Under the pieces are notes generated by a model that was given only the letters and a program-made list of their open reading frames with translations, ran no database searches and had not been told where the DNA came from. From positions 1,116,001 through 1,180,000 of the forward strand of contig NZ_UGTV01000015.1 in NCBI RefSeq assembly GCF_900454865.1: a stretch of DNA of 64,000 bases, written 5' to 3'. Of the stretch, positions 38,034-49,078 are shown one piece after another. This DNA comes from Pasteurella canis (GTDB taxonomy: Bacteria; Pseudomonadota; Gammaproteobacteria; Enterobacterales; Pasteurellaceae). Both the position numbers and the translations under genes were made by a program. The stretch's first letter is position 1; the number at the start of each line of letters is the position of its first letter.

Positions 38034-38789
38034 ATGAATCATATTGAACTTGAACACATTTTAAATCAAAAATTAAATAGCCAAAGCATTTCGGACTACG
38101 CCCCTAATGGCCTACAGATAGAAGGAAAAAAAGATGTAAATAAGATCATCACAGGTGTCACAGCCAGTCAAGCGCTAATCGATTATGCCGTATCTCAGCA
38201 AGCTGATGCGATTTTAGTCCATCATGGCTATTTTTGGAAAAATGAAAATCCCTGTATTCGCGGTATGAAAAACAAACGCATTAAAACGTTATTAATGAAT
38301 GATATCAATTTATATAGCTACCATTTGCCTTTAGATATTCACTCAGAATTGGGCAATAATACCCGTCTTGCTAGCCTATTAGGTATTAAAAACTTACAGC
38401 CGTTAGAACAAGGCTCTATGAGCATCCCTGTTTATGGTACATTAACCACACCATTAACAAGTGAAGAATTTGCAATGCGTATTGAACAAACTCTTCATCG
38501 CAAGCCACTTGTTTGTAGCGAAAACGCACCGCACTTAATTCATACTGTTGGGATCTGTACTGGTGGAGGTCAAAGCTATATTGATTTAGCAGCTAATCAA
38601 GGGGTTGATGCTTTTATTACTGGTGAAGTTTCTGAACAAACGATTCATTCAGCTCGTGAGCAAGGCATTCATTTTTTCTCTGCTGGTCATCATGCCACTG
38701 AACGCTATGGCATCCAAGCTTTAGGGGAATGGATTGCAGAAAATTATGGATTAACGGTTGAGTTTAAAGACATTGATAATCCAGCTTAA
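38034..38789 (+). CDS. Nif3-like dinuclear metal centre protein (YbgI family)
   Basis: 251 residues (E. coli YbgI 247). The two-metal site is built from VHHGYFWK near residues 62-69, the aspartate in [12 protein letters not shown] near 100-111 and GHHATERYG near 222-230. The family forms toroidal hexamers; it is annotated as GTP cyclohydrolase I type 2-like, but its role in bacteria is unsettled. An exact uptake signal lies within (38528-38536). It stands alone, 66 bases after the small-RNA hairpin. Confidence 0.88.
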   Translation: MNHIELEHILNQKLNSQSISDYAPNGLQIEGKKDVNKIITGVTASQALIDYAVSQQADAILVHHGYFWKNENPCIRGMKNKRIKTLLMNDINLYSYHLPLDIHSELGNNTRLASLLGIKNLQPLEQGSMSIPVYGTLTTPLTSEEFAMRIEQTLHRKPLVCSENAPHLIHTVGICTGGGQSYIDLAANQGVDAFITGEVSEQTIHSAREQGIHFFSAGHHATERYGIQALGEWIAENYGLTVEFKDIDNPA

Positions 38790-38866
38790 AGGAAGTCAGC
38801 TTTGTATTTATCCCTATTTTCCCTTATACTAACCACAATTTTTTAACATATGAAAAGGTATTGATT

Positions 38867-39649
38867 ATGGGCTTTTTAACAAATAAACGTATTTTAATTG
38901 CAGGTGTTGCAAGTAATCGCTCTATCGCTTACGGCATTGCACAAGCGATGAAACGTGAAGGTGCAGAACTCGCTTTTACTTATCAAAATGATAAATTAAA
39001 AGGTCGTGTAGAAGAATTTGCAAAAGAATTAGGCTCAGAGATTGTTATCCCTTGTGACGTAGGTACAGATGAAAGTATTGAGCAATGTTTTACAGAGTTA
39101 GCAAAACACTGGGATAAATTTGATGGATTCGTACATTCAATTGCATTCGCACCAGCAGACCAATTAGATGGTGATTATGTTGATTCAGTTAATCGTGAGG
39201 GTTTCCGTATCGCCCATGATGTGAGTTCTTATAGTTTCGTTGCAATGGCAAAAGCAGCTCGCAGTATGTTAAATCCAAACTCAGCACTATTAACCCTTTC
39301 ATACCTAGGTGCAGAACGCGCAATTCCAAACTACAATGTGATGGGTCTAGCAAAAGCCTCATTGGAAGCTAATACTCGTTTTATGGCAGCCTCTTTAGGA
39401 AAAGAAGGTATTCGTGTTAATGCAATTTCAGCAGGCCCAATCCGTACACTTGCTGCATCTGGCATTAAAAATTTCAAAAAAATGCTAGCCAATTTTGAAC
39501 AAACAGCCCCTTTACGTCGAACAGTAACAATTGAAGACGTGGGCAACTCGGCTGCATTCTTATGTTCAGATCTAGCCGCAGGTGTCACAGGTGAAGTATT
39601 ACACGTTGATGCAGGCTTCAGTATTGTAGCTATGGGTGAACTTGAATAA
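38867..39649 (+). CDS. fabI: enoyl-[acyl-carrier-protein] reductase (NADH)
   Basis: 260 residues (E. coli 262) from the ATG 8 bases after AAAAGG; an in-frame TTG two codons earlier is not used. It reduces the enoyl-ACP double bond in the last step of each fatty-acid elongation cycle and is the triclosan target. The Rossmann segment [13 protein letters not shown] is at residues 13-25. The catalytic Tyr and Lys lie in [10 protein letters not shown] near 156-165, and an [14 protein letters not shown] loop near 188 covers the substrate. It ends with its own terminator before rnb, an order I recall from H. influenzae. Confidence 0.97.
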   Translation: MGFLTNKRILIAGVASNRSIAYGIAQAMKREGAELAFTYQNDKLKGRVEEFAKELGSEIVIPCDVGTDESIEQCFTELAKHWDKFDGFVHSIAFAPADQLDGDYVDSVNREGFRIAHDVSSYSFVAMAKAARSMLNPNSALLTLSYLGAERAIPNYNVMGLAKASLEANTRFMAASLGKEGIRVNAISAGPIRTLAASGIKNFKKMLANFEQTAPLRRTVTIEDVGNSAAFLCSDLAAGVTGEVLHVDAGFSIVAMGELE

Positions 39650-39667
39650 GTTTTTATTATTATTTCT

Positions 39668-39694
39668 AAGCGGACAGTCTTGTCCGCTTTTTTT
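39668..39694 (+). terminator. fabI terminator
   Basis: AAGCGGACA (39668-39676) pairs with TGTCCGCTT (39681-39689) around GTCT, followed by a T-run. Confidence 0.9.
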
Positions 39695-39716
39695 GACGTT
39701 TAATGGATATTTCTGA

Positions 39717-41693
39717 ATGTTCCAAAATAATCCCCTCCTTTCCCAATTAAAACAACAAATCCGAGACAGTAAACTACAAGTTGAAGGTATAGTTAAAGGT
39801 TCTGATAAAGCATTTGGTTTTCTTGAGTGTGATAAAAAAAGCTATTTCATCCCACCAGCCGCAATGAAAAAAGTCATGCATGGTGACAAAATTAAGGCGT
39901 TAATTGAAGTAATTGGTGATAAAGAACAAGCTGAACCAGACCAATTACTCGAACCTATGTTAACTCGCTTTGTTGGGCGTGTTCATTTTAATAAAGATCA
40001 AAAATTACAAATCCTAGTCGATCATCCACAAATAAATCACCCGATTGCTGCAAGCCCAACTAAATTAGTACAAGAAGAATTACAAGAAGGAGATTGGGTC
40101 GTTGCCCATCTTAAGAACCATCCATTACGGGATAATCGTTTCTTTTTTGCTCAAATTAATGAGTTTATCTGTAAAAGTGATGATGAATTTGCCCCTTGGT
40201 GGGTCACTCTAGCACGCCATCAACAATCACGTTATCCAGTAAAGGGTTTAGCGCATTACGAAATGTTAGATCAGCAAACTCGTGAAGATCTAACCGCACT
40301 TTATTTTGTGACTATTGATTCAGAAAGCACAAAAGATATGGATGATGCACTCTATATCGAACCTATTTTAACTAGTGAAGTTCAAACTGGTTGGAGATTA
40401 GTTGTTGCTATCGCCGATCCAACTGCCTATATTCCACAAGACTCACAAATTGATAAAGATGCAAAACAACGTTGTTTTACTAATTATCTACCTGGTTTTA
40501 ACATCCCAATGTTACCACGTGAACTGTCTGATGAACTCTGTTCTTTAGTAAAAGACGAAATTCGCCCTGCACTTGTTTGCTATATTGACACAGATTTAGC
40601 AGGAAACATTGTAGGTAACCCTCGCTTTGTATCTGCCTATGTACAATCTAAAGCTAAACTAGCTTATAATTTAGTCTCTGACTACCTAGAACAAAAGCTA
40701 AATGCATGGCAACCAGAAAATACAGAAACAGCCCAACAAATTCATTGGCTTTTCCAATTTACGCAAGCGCGTATTGAGTGGCGCAAAAAGCACTCTTTAT
40801 TATTTAAAGAAAAACCTGATTATTCATTCATCCTCAGTGAAGATGGTAAAGTAAAAGACATAAAGGCTGAATACCGTCGTACGGCAAATCAAATTGTAGA
40901 AGAGGCGATGATCGTAGCAAATATTTGTGCTGCACATTATTTAGATGAGCAAGCCCAAGGAGGTATTTTTAATACTCATAGCGGATTTGATAAAAAATGG
41001 TTAGTGTCTGCCAGCCAATTTTTATTAACTCATCTCACTAATGAAGAAAACCTAGCTGAATTAAGTCAACGTTATTCAGTGGATACCTTATCAACATTAA
41101 CTGGTTATCGCCAAATGCGTCATGATCTTGAAAAAATAAACAACGATTATGTTGAATTCCGTTTACGTCGTTTCCTTACTTTTGCTGAATTTAAATCTGA
41201 ACTCGCACCGCACTTTGGCTTAGGTCTATCTGGCTATGCCACTTGGACATCACCCATCCGTAAGTACTCAGATATTATTAACCATCGCCTCATTAAAGCA
41301 ACGTTAACTAATCAATCTTGTGAAAAGCCACAAGAGGATATATTAACCCGCCTACAAGAAGCTCGCCGCCAAAATAGACTCGTCGAACGCGATATTGCAG
41401 ACTGGCTATACTGTCGTTATTTAGCTGAAAAAGTAGAAGAAAACGTTATTTTTAATGCTGAAGTACAGGACATCACTCGGGCTGGTTTACGTGTACAGCT
41501 TCTTGAAAACGGTGCTTCAGTCTTTGTTCCAGCATCAACCTTACATAATAACAAAGATGAAATACAAGCAAACACTGATGATATTGCTTTTTATATCAAC
41601 GGCGAACTTATTTATAAACTTGGTGATATAATTCAAGTAAAATTAACAGATGTGAAAGAAGCAACTCGCAGTATTATCGGAATAGTAAACTAA
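39717..41693 (+). CDS. rnb: exoribonuclease II
   Basis: 658 residues (E. coli RNase II 644). It degrades single-stranded RNA from the 3' end. Two N-terminal cold-shock domains (about 20-190) precede the RNB catalytic domain, whose metal aspartates lie in IDSESTKDMDDAL near 200-212. A C-terminal S1 domain covers about 590-655. YATWTSPIRKYSDIINHRL near 508-526 is a family signature. No strong ribosome site is seen before the ATG. Two uptake signals occur inside (40293-40301, 41207-41215). It is convergent with murA across a perfect hairpin. Confidence 0.95.
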   Translation: MFQNNPLLSQLKQQIRDSKLQVEGIVKGSDKAFGFLECDKKSYFIPPAAMKKVMHGDKIKALIEVIGDKEQAEPDQLLEPMLTRFVGRVHFNKDQKLQILVDHPQINHPIAASPTKLVQEELQEGDWVVAHLKNHPLRDNRFFFAQINEFICKSDDEFAPWWVTLARHQQSRYPVKGLAHYEMLDQQTREDLTALYFVTIDSESTKDMDDALYIEPILTSEVQTGWRLVVAIADPTAYIPQDSQIDKDAKQRCFTNYLPGFNIPMLPRELSDELCSLVKDEIRPALVCYIDTDLAGNIVGNPRFVSAYVQSKAKLAYNLVSDYLEQKLNAWQPENTETAQQIHWLFQFTQARIEWRKKHSLLFKEKPDYSFILSEDGKVKDIKAEYRRTANQIVEEAMIVANICAAHYLDEQAQGGIFNTHSGFDKKWLVSASQFLLTHLTNEENLAELSQRYSVDTLSTLTGYRQMRHDLEKINNDYVEFRLRRFLTFAEFKSELAPHFGLGLSGYATWTSPIRKYSDIINHRLIKATLTNQSCEKPQEDILTRLQEARRQNRLVERDIADWLYCRYLAEKVEENVIFNAEVQDITRAGLRVQLLENGASVFVPASTLHNNKDEIQANTDDIAFYINGELIYKLGDIIQVKLTDVKEATRSIIGIVN

Positions 41694-41696
41694 TAG

Positions 41697-41734
41697 AGAT
41701 AAAAAAGGGAAACAATTGTTTCCCTTTTTTATCA
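41697..41734. terminator. bidirectional terminator between rnb and murA
   Basis: AAAAAAGGGAAACAA (41701-41715) is followed immediately by its exact complement TTGTTTCCCTTTTTT (41716-41730). GATA and TATC extend the stem. Confidence 0.92.
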
Positions 41735-41746
41735 CAATAAATCAAG

Positions 41747-43045
<1,299 letters not shown>

Positions 43046-43303
43046 TTAAGAAAGTTGATTAAATAAGCGATCACGCTTCCATTTTTCAACAGTATAGGTT
43101 TTAATTGTTAATGCATGAATTGCATTACTTGAAATATATTCCATTAATGGTGCGTAAATCAGTTGCTGTTGCTTCACTCTAGATAAACCTGCAAACTCAT
43201 CACTCACAGCTATCACGCCATAATGAGCATTCTCACCTTGTACATATACTTCATCTAAGTTTAATGCTTCTTTTAAAATTCGTTCTATTTCTTGCGTTTC
43301 CAT
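43046..43303 (-). CDS. ibaG: BolA family protein IbaG
   Basis: 85 residues, a short BolA-fold protein. IERILKEALNLDEVYVQGENAHYGVIAVSDEFAG followed by SRVKQQQLIYAPLMEYI is typical, with the conserved histidine pair near HYGV and IHALTIKTYT. IbaG (YrbA) partners with monothiol glutaredoxin in iron-sulfur handling and has been linked to acid stress and envelope state. It lies between mlaB and murA, the same order as in E. coli. Confidence 0.9.
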   Translation of the reverse strand: METQEIERILKEALNLDEVYVQGENAHYGVIAVSDEFAGLSRVKQQQLIYAPLMEYISSNAIHALTIKTYTVEKWKRDRLFNQLS

Positions 43304-43306
43304 TAA

Positions 43307-43663
43307 CTATTTTCCGTCGGATTGAACAAATGTTGCTATCCAAGCGGATAGCCCAAATAAATCTGCCAGAGTAAAAAATTGGCTTGGCACATTTTTCAAA
43401 ATAATACGTTGCTCCCGTTTTACCGTCGTTTGGCAATATTGCAAAAAATCACACAACAATGCAAAGCCAGCAGAATCAATTCTATTCACCTGAGACAGAT
43501 CCCAATAGATATATGACATGCTGAGTTTTTCTGCTGATAAAAAAGAAGCACGTTGCTCCCATAAAGGCAGCAACGTGTCACGAGATAACTCCCCAATTAA
43601 TTGGAAAGCTATTTTATCATCATTTTTGTTTATTGCCCAAGTTAAACTTTTTAGTGCTTTCAT
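43307..43663 (-). CDS. mlaB: Mla STAS-domain protein MlaB
   Basis: 118 residues of STAS fold. The conserved phosphorylatable-site region VNRIDSAGFALLCDFL (near 70-85) sits before the typical helix. In the MlaFEDB complex MlaB binds the ATPase MlaF and is required for its stability and activity on the cytoplasmic side. It is 4 bases from mlaC and 3 from ibaG, so it is translated as part of the operon. Confidence 0.88.
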   Translation of the reverse strand: MKALKSLTWAINKNDDKIAFQLIGELSRDTLLPLWEQRASFLSAEKLSMSYIYWDLSQVNRIDSAGFALLCDFLQYCQTTVKREQRIILKNVPSQFFTLADLFGLSAWIATFVQSDGK

Positions 43664-43667
43664 TTAC

Positions 43668-44306
43668 TTATTTACTTAATGTCACTGGTACTTTAGCTGC
43701 TTTTTCAACTTGGTCAGTTAGTGCATCTAAACCGCTTTTTGCAATTGTTGGTGCCCATTCTTTTTCTTTCGTTTCAACCATACTGACACCTTCAGCACTC
43801 ATATCAAATACTTGCCATTTACCAGATTTGCTATTTTTGTACCAATAAAAAGTTAAATTAACGGGTGCCTGATTACCACTTTGAATCACTTTGACACGAA
43901 TACTGGCTGTTTTATCTGCTGATTCTGTTTTTGGCTTTTCAATTTGTAATTTTTGGTCAGAATACAAGGTTAATACTTGTGCATAAGTCTGTTCAATATA
44001 TTGTTCAAAGGCAACAAAGAACTTTTCCCTTTGCTCTGGTGTAGTCGCTTTAAAATTTTTACCTAGCACTTTTGAGCCCGCATATTTAACATGAACATAA
44101 GGCATCAGTTCAGTACGCACAATTGTTCTCAAATAATTAGGGTCTTGTTTAATTTTAGCTTGATTAGCTGTAATGTTTTTAAATAATTTATCTGATACTT
44201 CTACAGTTAAATCATAAGGCGTATCTGCTGCAAATACTTGGAGAGAAAAAAGTGCAGTTATAATTACCACCATTTTTGCCATCATACTTTTTAATACTGT
44301 TGACAT
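43668..44306 (-). CDS. mlaC: periplasmic phospholipid shuttle MlaC
   Basis: 212 residues with a signal peptide (about 1-26, ending QVFAAD). The mature part matches the Tol-Toluene-tolerance Ttg2D fold: IVRTELMPYVHVKYAGSKVLG, TTPEQREKFFVAFEQYIEQTYAQVL, and WQVFDMSAEGVSMVETKEKEW near the C-terminus. It carries phospholipid between the outer-membrane MlaA complex and MlaFEDB. AGGAG precedes the ATG. A one-mismatch uptake signal (AAGTGCAGT) lies near the signal-peptide region. Confidence 0.93.
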   Translation of the reverse strand: MSTVLKSMMAKMVVIITALFSLQVFAADTPYDLTVEVSDKLFKNITANQAKIKQDPNYLRTIVRTELMPYVHVKYAGSKVLGKNFKATTPEQREKFFVAFEQYIEQTYAQVLTLYSDQKLQIEKPKTESADKTASIRVKVIQSGNQAPVNLTFYWYKNSKSGKWQVFDMSAEGVSMVETKEKEWAPTIAKSGLDALTDQVEKAAKVPVTLSK

Positions 44307-44349
44307 AGTATTCTCCTATTTAACTTCTTAACAAATTTAAAATTCAGCA

Positions 44350-44856
44350 CTATTGCTCACTTACTTCTGGGTTAGTACTCGTATCGTTTTTATTACGATC
44401 ACCATATAAGAATTGTCCAACTAAGTCCTCTAACACTAATGCAGATTTTGTATCTACAACTCGCTCACCCTCTTTCCACATCGCAACTTCACCATCATCA
44501 AAACCAACACTTAATGCAATATATTGCTCACCTAATAAGCCTGATGTTTTAATTGATAAAGAACTTGTTTCTGGAATTTCATTATAACGTTCATCAATTG
44601 CAATTGTTACAATGGGTAAATAACTTTTCTCATCTAAAGTAATATCAGTCACACGACCAATAACAACCCCGCCCACTTTCAGTGGAGCACGGACTTTTAG
44701 TCCACCAATATTATCAAAAGTTGCATGAATTTTATAAGATTTAGTTTCACTAAATCCTTGTATATTCGCCACCTTTAAGCCTAAAAAGACTAATGCAGCA
44801 ATACCTAATAATAAAAATAAACCAACCCAAAATTCATATATCCGCGTTTGTCGCAT
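44350..44856 (-). CDS. mlaD: MCE-domain lipid-binding protein MlaD
   Basis: 168 residues. One membrane helix (about 10-30) is followed by a single MCE domain: ATFDNIGGLKVRAPLKVGGVVIGRV near 46-70 and IKTSGLLGEQYIALSVG near 103. MlaD forms a hexameric ring on MlaE in the periplasm and passes phospholipid to and from MlaC. Length is close to E. coli (183), with a shorter tail. It lies 40 bases after mlaE. Confidence 0.93.
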   Translation of the reverse strand: MRQTRIYEFWVGLFLLLGIAALVFLGLKVANIQGFSETKSYKIHATFDNIGGLKVRAPLKVGGVVIGRVTDITLDEKSYLPIVTIAIDERYNEIPETSSLSIKTSGLLGEQYIALSVGFDDGEVAMWKEGERVVDTKSALVLEDLVGQFLYGDRNKNDTSTNPEVSEQ

Positions 44857-44896
44857 ACTATTTCCTTTATATCCAACTAATTAAATCAAGCAATAA

Positions 44897-45679
44897 TTAA
44901 CTCGCACCAAACATTAATGCCGTTAATACAAAATCTAAACCCAATACGACTAATGAAGCATGTACAACCGTTCTAGTTGTGGCTTTACTAATTCCTTCTG
45001 AAGTTGGAATACAATCATAGCCATTAAATAATGCAATCCAAACAACAGCTATAGCAAAACAAACACTTTTAATAAAACCATTTAATAAATCATTTTCCCA
45101 AGTCACTGCGTTTTGCATAACAGACCAAAAACTACCTGCATCAACACCTTTCCAGTCTACGCCAACTAATGAGCCTCCCCAAATACCAATTGCAGTAAAA
45201 ATTACAGCAAGAATTGGCATTGCTATCACACCAGCCCAAAAGCGCGGTGCAATAACACGACGAAGAGGATCAACTGCCATCATTTCTAAACTGGATAATT
45301 GTTCTGTTGCTTTCATCAAACCAATTTCAGCAGTTAAAGCAGATCCTGCTCTTCCTGCAAATAAAAGTGCGGTCACAACGGGACCTAATTCACGTAATAG
45401 CGAAAGCGCGACAAGTTGCCCTAAACTCGTTTCTGCGGAAAAATCCACTAAGACAACATAACCTTGTAGACCCAATACCATACCAATAAATAAACCTGAT
45501 AGCATGATAATAAGTAAAGACTGGACGCCAAGCACATGCAGTTGTTTCACTAATAAAGGGAAATGCTTTCTGACTTGTGGCTTGCCGACTAGTGCCCCCC
45601 ACAACATAAACCCTGCCCGCCCAGCTGCACGGCAAGCACTAATTGCGTTGTGCCCAAAATGAGAAATAAATTTGATCAT
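44897..45679 (-). CDS. mlaE: phospholipid ABC transporter permease MlaE
   Basis: 260 residues, the same as E. coli MlaE. It has five or six hydrophobic segments (about 50-75, 88-110, 147-172, 200-220, 236-258). The family motifs are [25 protein letters not shown] (near 92-116) and the coupling helix [21 protein letters not shown] near 117. It is the membrane channel of MlaFEDB. Its ATG overlaps the end of mlaF by 4 bases. An uptake signal falls in the motif region (45365-45373). Confidence 0.95.
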   Translation of the reverse strand: MIKFISHFGHNAISACRAAGRAGFMLWGALVGKPQVRKHFPLLVKQLHVLGVQSLLIIMLSGLFIGMVLGLQGYVVLVDFSAETSLGQLVALSLLRELGPVVTALLFAGRAGSALTAEIGLMKATEQLSSLEMMAVDPLRRVIAPRFWAGVIAMPILAVIFTAIGIWGGSLVGVDWKGVDAGSFWSVMQNAVTWENDLLNGFIKSVCFAIAVVWIALFNGYDCIPTSEGISKATTRTVVHASLVVLGLDFVLTALMFGAS

Positions 45680-46470
45680 TTAAATAGTTCCTCCACATAG
45701 TCTTGCGCAGGAAAATGAAAACGAACAGGTCCATCCGCCTCTCCATCTAAAAATTGGCGAACTTGGGGATCTTTACTTTGTAGCAATTGAGTTGAGGTCC
45801 CTTCTGCAATCACACGCTTATCAGCAATAATATAAGCATAATCAGCAATACTTAATACTTCTTGCACATCATGAGACACAACAATAGAAGTAAGTTGTAA
45901 TGCTTCATTTAATCGTTTAATTAAACTTAAAATGACGCCCATACTAATCGGATCTTGGCCAGCAAAGGGCTCATCAAACATAATGAGTTCTGGATCAAGT
46001 GCAATTGCTCTCGCTAAAGCTGCACGTCTTGCCATCCCACCTGATAACTCGGAAGGCATTAAATCTGCTGCGCCACGCAAGCCTACAGCCTCAAGCTTCA
46101 TCAAAACAATCTTACGAATCAATGACTCAGGAAGATGTGTATGTTCACGAATGGGGAATGCGACATTATCAAAAGTAGAAATATCAGTAAATAGTGCTCC
46201 TGACTGAAATAGCATCCCCATTTTTTGGCGAACTTGATATAGTTCTGAATTAGAAAGCTGACAGATATTTTGTCCATCAAACCAAATCTCACCTTTCTCT
46301 GGCTGTAGCTGACCACCAACTAACTTCAGTAATGTTGTTTTACCTATCCCAGAAGGCCCCATAATTGCAGTAATTTTTCCTTTTTCAAACTGCAAATTCA
46401 AATTGTCATAAATTGTGCGCTCGCCTCGTCTAAAAGTGAGATTTTTCACTTCGATTAAGGGATTATTCAT
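45676..46470 (-). CDS. mlaF: phospholipid ABC transporter ATP-binding protein MlaF
   Basis: 264 residues. Walker A is GPSGIGKTT near 37-45, the signature is [20 protein letters not shown] near 141-160, and Walker B is [13 protein letters not shown] near 161-173, followed by the switch His in VVSHD. The C-terminal tail ([14 protein letters not shown]) is specific to MlaF and contacts its partner. It energises retrograde/anterograde phospholipid transport that keeps the outer membrane asymmetric. It is the first gene of mlaFEDCB-ibaG-murA and divergent from lptC. Confidence 0.95.
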   Translation of the reverse strand: MNNPLIEVKNLTFRRGERTIYDNLNLQFEKGKITAIMGPSGIGKTTLLKLVGGQLQPEKGEIWFDGQNICQLSNSELYQVRQKMGMLFQSGALFTDISTFDNVAFPIREHTHLPESLIRKIVLMKLEAVGLRGAADLMPSELSGGMARRAALARAIALDPELIMFDEPFAGQDPISMGVILSLIKRLNEALQLTSIVVSHDVQEVLSIADYAYIIADKRVIAEGTSTQLLQSKDPQVRQFLDGEADGPVRFHFPAQDYVEELFK

Positions 46471-46653
46471 AAAATCTCTTTACTAACTAGAATACGTCAA
46501 AATTAAAGGGGGATATTCTACCAATTCCCCTTGAATGTCAAATTTTCGTCGATGCAAAATATACGCTCTTTCGACTATTTATATATGAAAACGTTCATTA
46601 AGATAAAATTTTTTTGAAAACAAACCCAACATTGATTTGTTTTATAAAAATTA

Positions 46654-46662
46654 TGCTATGAT
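46654..46662 (+). promoter_or_regulatory. extended -10 upstream of lptC
   Basis: TGCTATGAT (46654-46662) is an extended -10, with TTGATT at 46632-46637 as a possible -35 at a long 19-base spacing. It lies 44 bases before the lptC ATG. Confidence 0.4.
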
Positions 46663-46705
46663 TAGAGGTTAATGATTAACCCTAGCTAAATTTAAAATAC
46701 GTTTT

Positions 46706-47293
46706 ATGAATATTCGTTGGAATATTGTTTTATCTGCTATTGCGCTTGTATTACTTGCTTGGTTTTATTCACTTAATCAAAGTGAAGACAATCTTAGTAC
46801 ACTAATAAAAAAGCCAGATAGCCCAGAATATACAGGTCAAAAAATGAGAACAACTGTATTTTCTCCAACTGGAAAAAAACAATATTTTGCTTCCGCTGAA
46901 TCAATCTCACATTTTACAACATCGGGTAAAACACATTTTCAAATGCCTATGGTTTATTTATTTGATATTGATACATTAAATACTGATTCTGGCAACGATA
47001 AAGAAAGTTGGAAATTGAGTGCTAACAAAGCCGTTTTAACTAAAAACAATATGCTGTATTTAGAAGGGAATGTCATTGCAGAAAGTCTTTTTACCCATTC
47101 TCGTTTACAACGTGTTGAAACAGAAAGTGCCGTTGTTAATTTATCAACACAAGACATTACATCAGATACAACAGTGAAGATTTATGGACAAAACTTCCAC
47201 TCAACAGGTTTAAAATTAAGTGGCAATTTGCATCAACAAATTGCGACATTAAAAGAGCAGGTAAATACATACTATGAAATCAACAAGCAATAA
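46706..47293 (+). CDS. lptC: LPS export protein LptC
   Basis: 195 residues, near E. coli LptC (191). One N-terminal membrane helix (about 5-22, IVLSAIALVLLAWFYSL) anchors a periplasmic beta-jellyroll: KKPDSPEYTGQKMRTTVFSPTGKKQYFASAESISHF and KAVLTKNNMLYLEGNVIAES. It receives lipopolysaccharide from LptB2FG and hands it to LptA. Its 3' end overlaps lptA by 20 bases. No kdsC precedes it here, unlike in E. coli. Confidence 0.92.
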   Translation: MNIRWNIVLSAIALVLLAWFYSLNQSEDNLSTLIKKPDSPEYTGQKMRTTVFSPTGKKQYFASAESISHFTTSGKTHFQMPMVYLFDIDTLNTDSGNDKESWKLSANKAVLTKNNMLYLEGNVIAESLFTHSRLQRVETESAVVNLSTQDITSDTTVKIYGQNFHSTGLKLSGNLHQQIATLKEQVNTYYEINKQ

Positions 47294-47792
47294 ACTCATC
47301 TTTTTAGCCACATTACTCACTGTGACATTACCTGCTTTTGCGCTTAAAAATGACTCACAGCAGCCGATTAATATCGTATCTGATAATCAATCTTTAGATA
47401 TGGATAATAGTATTGTGACATTTACTGACAATGTCGTCATTACCCAAGGCTCTATTTTAATTAAGGCAAATAAAGTTATTATTAAACGCCCAGCTGATAA
47501 TTCAGGCAAAAAAGACACGATTGAGGCATTCGGGAATCCTGTTACATTTTTTCAAAAACTTGATGATGGGAAACCCGTTGAAGCGCAAGCCAATAAAGTC
47601 CACTACGATCTAAGTCATGAGTTTTTGACCTTAACTGGTAATGCACAATTGAAACAATTGGATAGTAAAATCCATAGCGATATGATTACTTATGATGTAA
47701 ATAAACAACAATTAAAAGCAAATAGTACTGGTCATGCTCGTGTCAGAACTATTTTAATTCCAACACAATTAAATGATAAAAATAAGAAATAA
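47274..47792 (+). CDS. lptA: periplasmic LPS-bridge protein LptA
   Basis: 172 residues with a signal peptide (1-23, ending AFALK). The OstA/LptA domain has [30 protein letters not shown] near 31-60 and a second repeat of the fold around [18 protein letters not shown]. LptA polymerises as a bridge carrying lipopolysaccharide across the periplasm to LptD. It overlaps lptC and is 8 bases before lptB. Confidence 0.94.
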   Translation: MKSTSNKLIFLATLLTVTLPAFALKNDSQQPINIVSDNQSLDMDNSIVTFTDNVVITQGSILIKANKVIIKRPADNSGKKDTIEAFGNPVTFFQKLDDGKPVEAQANKVHYDLSHEFLTLTGNAQLKQLDSKIHSDMITYDVNKQQLKANSTGHARVRTILIPTQLNDKNKK

Positions 47793-47800
47793 GGTTTGCC

Positions 47801-48526
47801 ATGTCTATCCTTTATGCTGAGAATTTAGCTAAAAGCTATAAAAGCCGTCAAGTTGTTTCAGATGTAAGTTTAACTGTACATGCAAATGAAATTGTTGGAT
47901 TACTTGGTCCAAATGGTGCGGGAAAAACAACTACATTTTATATGGTTGTTGGGCTCGTCAATCATGATCAAGGTAAAATTCGTATTGATGATGAAGATAT
48001 TAGTTTATTACCTATGCACAACCGTGCCCAAATAGGTATTGGCTATCTTCCACAAGAAGCTTCTATTTTTCGACGTCTAAGTGTCTACGATAATTTAATG
48101 GCAGTGCTTGAAATCCGTAAAGATCTTACCCATGAACAACGTCGAGCAAGAGCTGATGAACTTATTGACGAATTTAATATTGGTCATATCCGTAATAACT
48201 TAGGACAATCACTCTCTGGTGGGGAACGTCGCCGTGTCGAAATTGCTCGTGCTTTGGCTGCAAATCCTAAATTTATTTTACTTGATGAGCCGTTTGCGGG
48301 AGTAGACCCCATTTCAGTAATTGATATAAAAAAAATAATTATGGATCTACGTGACCGTGGTTTAGGTGTGCTGATTACTGATCATAATGTTAGAGAAACG
48401 CTTGACGTATGCGAAAGAGCATACATTGTTAGTGCAGGCAAAATGATTGCAACGGGTACACCTGAAGAAATTCTAAACAACGAACAAGTGAAACGTGTAT
48501 ATTTAGGCGAAGAATTTAGACTGTAG
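47801..48526 (+). CDS. lptB: LPS export ABC transporter ATP-binding protein LptB
   Basis: 241 residues, the E. coli length. Walker A is [10 protein letters not shown] near 36-45, the Q-loop is [12 protein letters not shown] near 82, the signature is [17 protein letters not shown] near 136, and Walker B is [13 protein letters not shown] near 157-169. It is the ATPase partner of LptF and LptG, encoded 20 kb away in this window. ptsN starts 2 bases after its stop; the rpoN and hpf genes that stand here in E. coli are absent. Confidence 0.97.
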   Translation: MSILYAENLAKSYKSRQVVSDVSLTVHANEIVGLLGPNGAGKTTTFYMVVGLVNHDQGKIRIDDEDISLLPMHNRAQIGIGYLPQEASIFRRLSVYDNLMAVLEIRKDLTHEQRRARADELIDEFNIGHIRNNLGQSLSGGERRRVEIARALAANPKFILLDEPFAGVDPISVIDIKKIIMDLRDRGLGVLITDHNVRETLDVCERAYIVSAGKMIATGTPEEILNNEQVKRVYLGEEFRL

Positions 48527-48528
48527 TT

Positions 48529-49056
48529 ATGATTAAATTTACCGAATTACTGAAACCTGAACATATTCGTCAAGGGTTAATTTGTACTAGCAAGAAACGC
48601 TTATTTGAAATTATTACTCAAGTCATTGCAGAGCAAGTTCAATTTGAAAATGCAGAACAATTTTGTTTTGAATGTTTGTTAAGCAGAGAGAAAATTGGCA
48701 ACTCTGGATTAGGTAATGGAATTGCCATGCCAAAAGCACGAATTCCTGAAGGTAAACAGCCCCTTGCCGTTTTCATTCATTTAGACTCACCGATTGAATA
48801 TGAATCAGCTGATCACCGTGAAGTCGATTTAATTCTTGCTCTTTTAATACCAGAAAAAATGTGTGAGCAATATATTTCTGTACTGCCTGAAATTGCAGAA
48901 AAGTTATCTGATAAAACACTTTGCAAACGATTAAGATCAGCACAAAGTGTTGATGAAATTTGGCATATTTTTGAAAATATAGATCAGCTTAACTCACAGC
49001 AAGATGAACATCAAGATAATGACGAAGCTGTCGAATATAATACTACATCCGTTTAA
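48529..49056 (+). CDS. ptsN: PTS IIA-like nitrogen-regulatory protein lacking the active histidine
   Basis: 175 residues of EIIA-Ntr fold aligning with E. coli PtsN over the whole length: TSKKRLFEIITQVIAEQ near 20, GNSGLGNGIAMP near 57-68, EVDLILALLIPE near 102, and LSDKTLCKRLRSAQSVDEIW near 130. The phospho-acceptor histidine, which follows the GIA-Met/Ile-Pro turn in active proteins, is Lys69 (codon 48733-48735). If correct the protein cannot take phosphate at the usual site. The C-terminal tail is acidic and longer than usual. Its context lacks rpoN and npr. A regulatory rather than phosphotransfer role is inferred. Confidence 0.9.
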   Translation: MIKFTELLKPEHIRQGLICTSKKRLFEIITQVIAEQVQFENAEQFCFECLLSREKIGNSGLGNGIAMPKARIPEGKQPLAVFIHLDSPIEYESADHREVDLILALLIPEKMCEQYISVLPEIAEKLSDKTLCKRLRSAQSVDEIWHIFENIDQLNSQQDEHQDNDEAVEYNTTSV

Positions 49057-49078
49057 TTAACTAGTAACAGGTAAGCTT

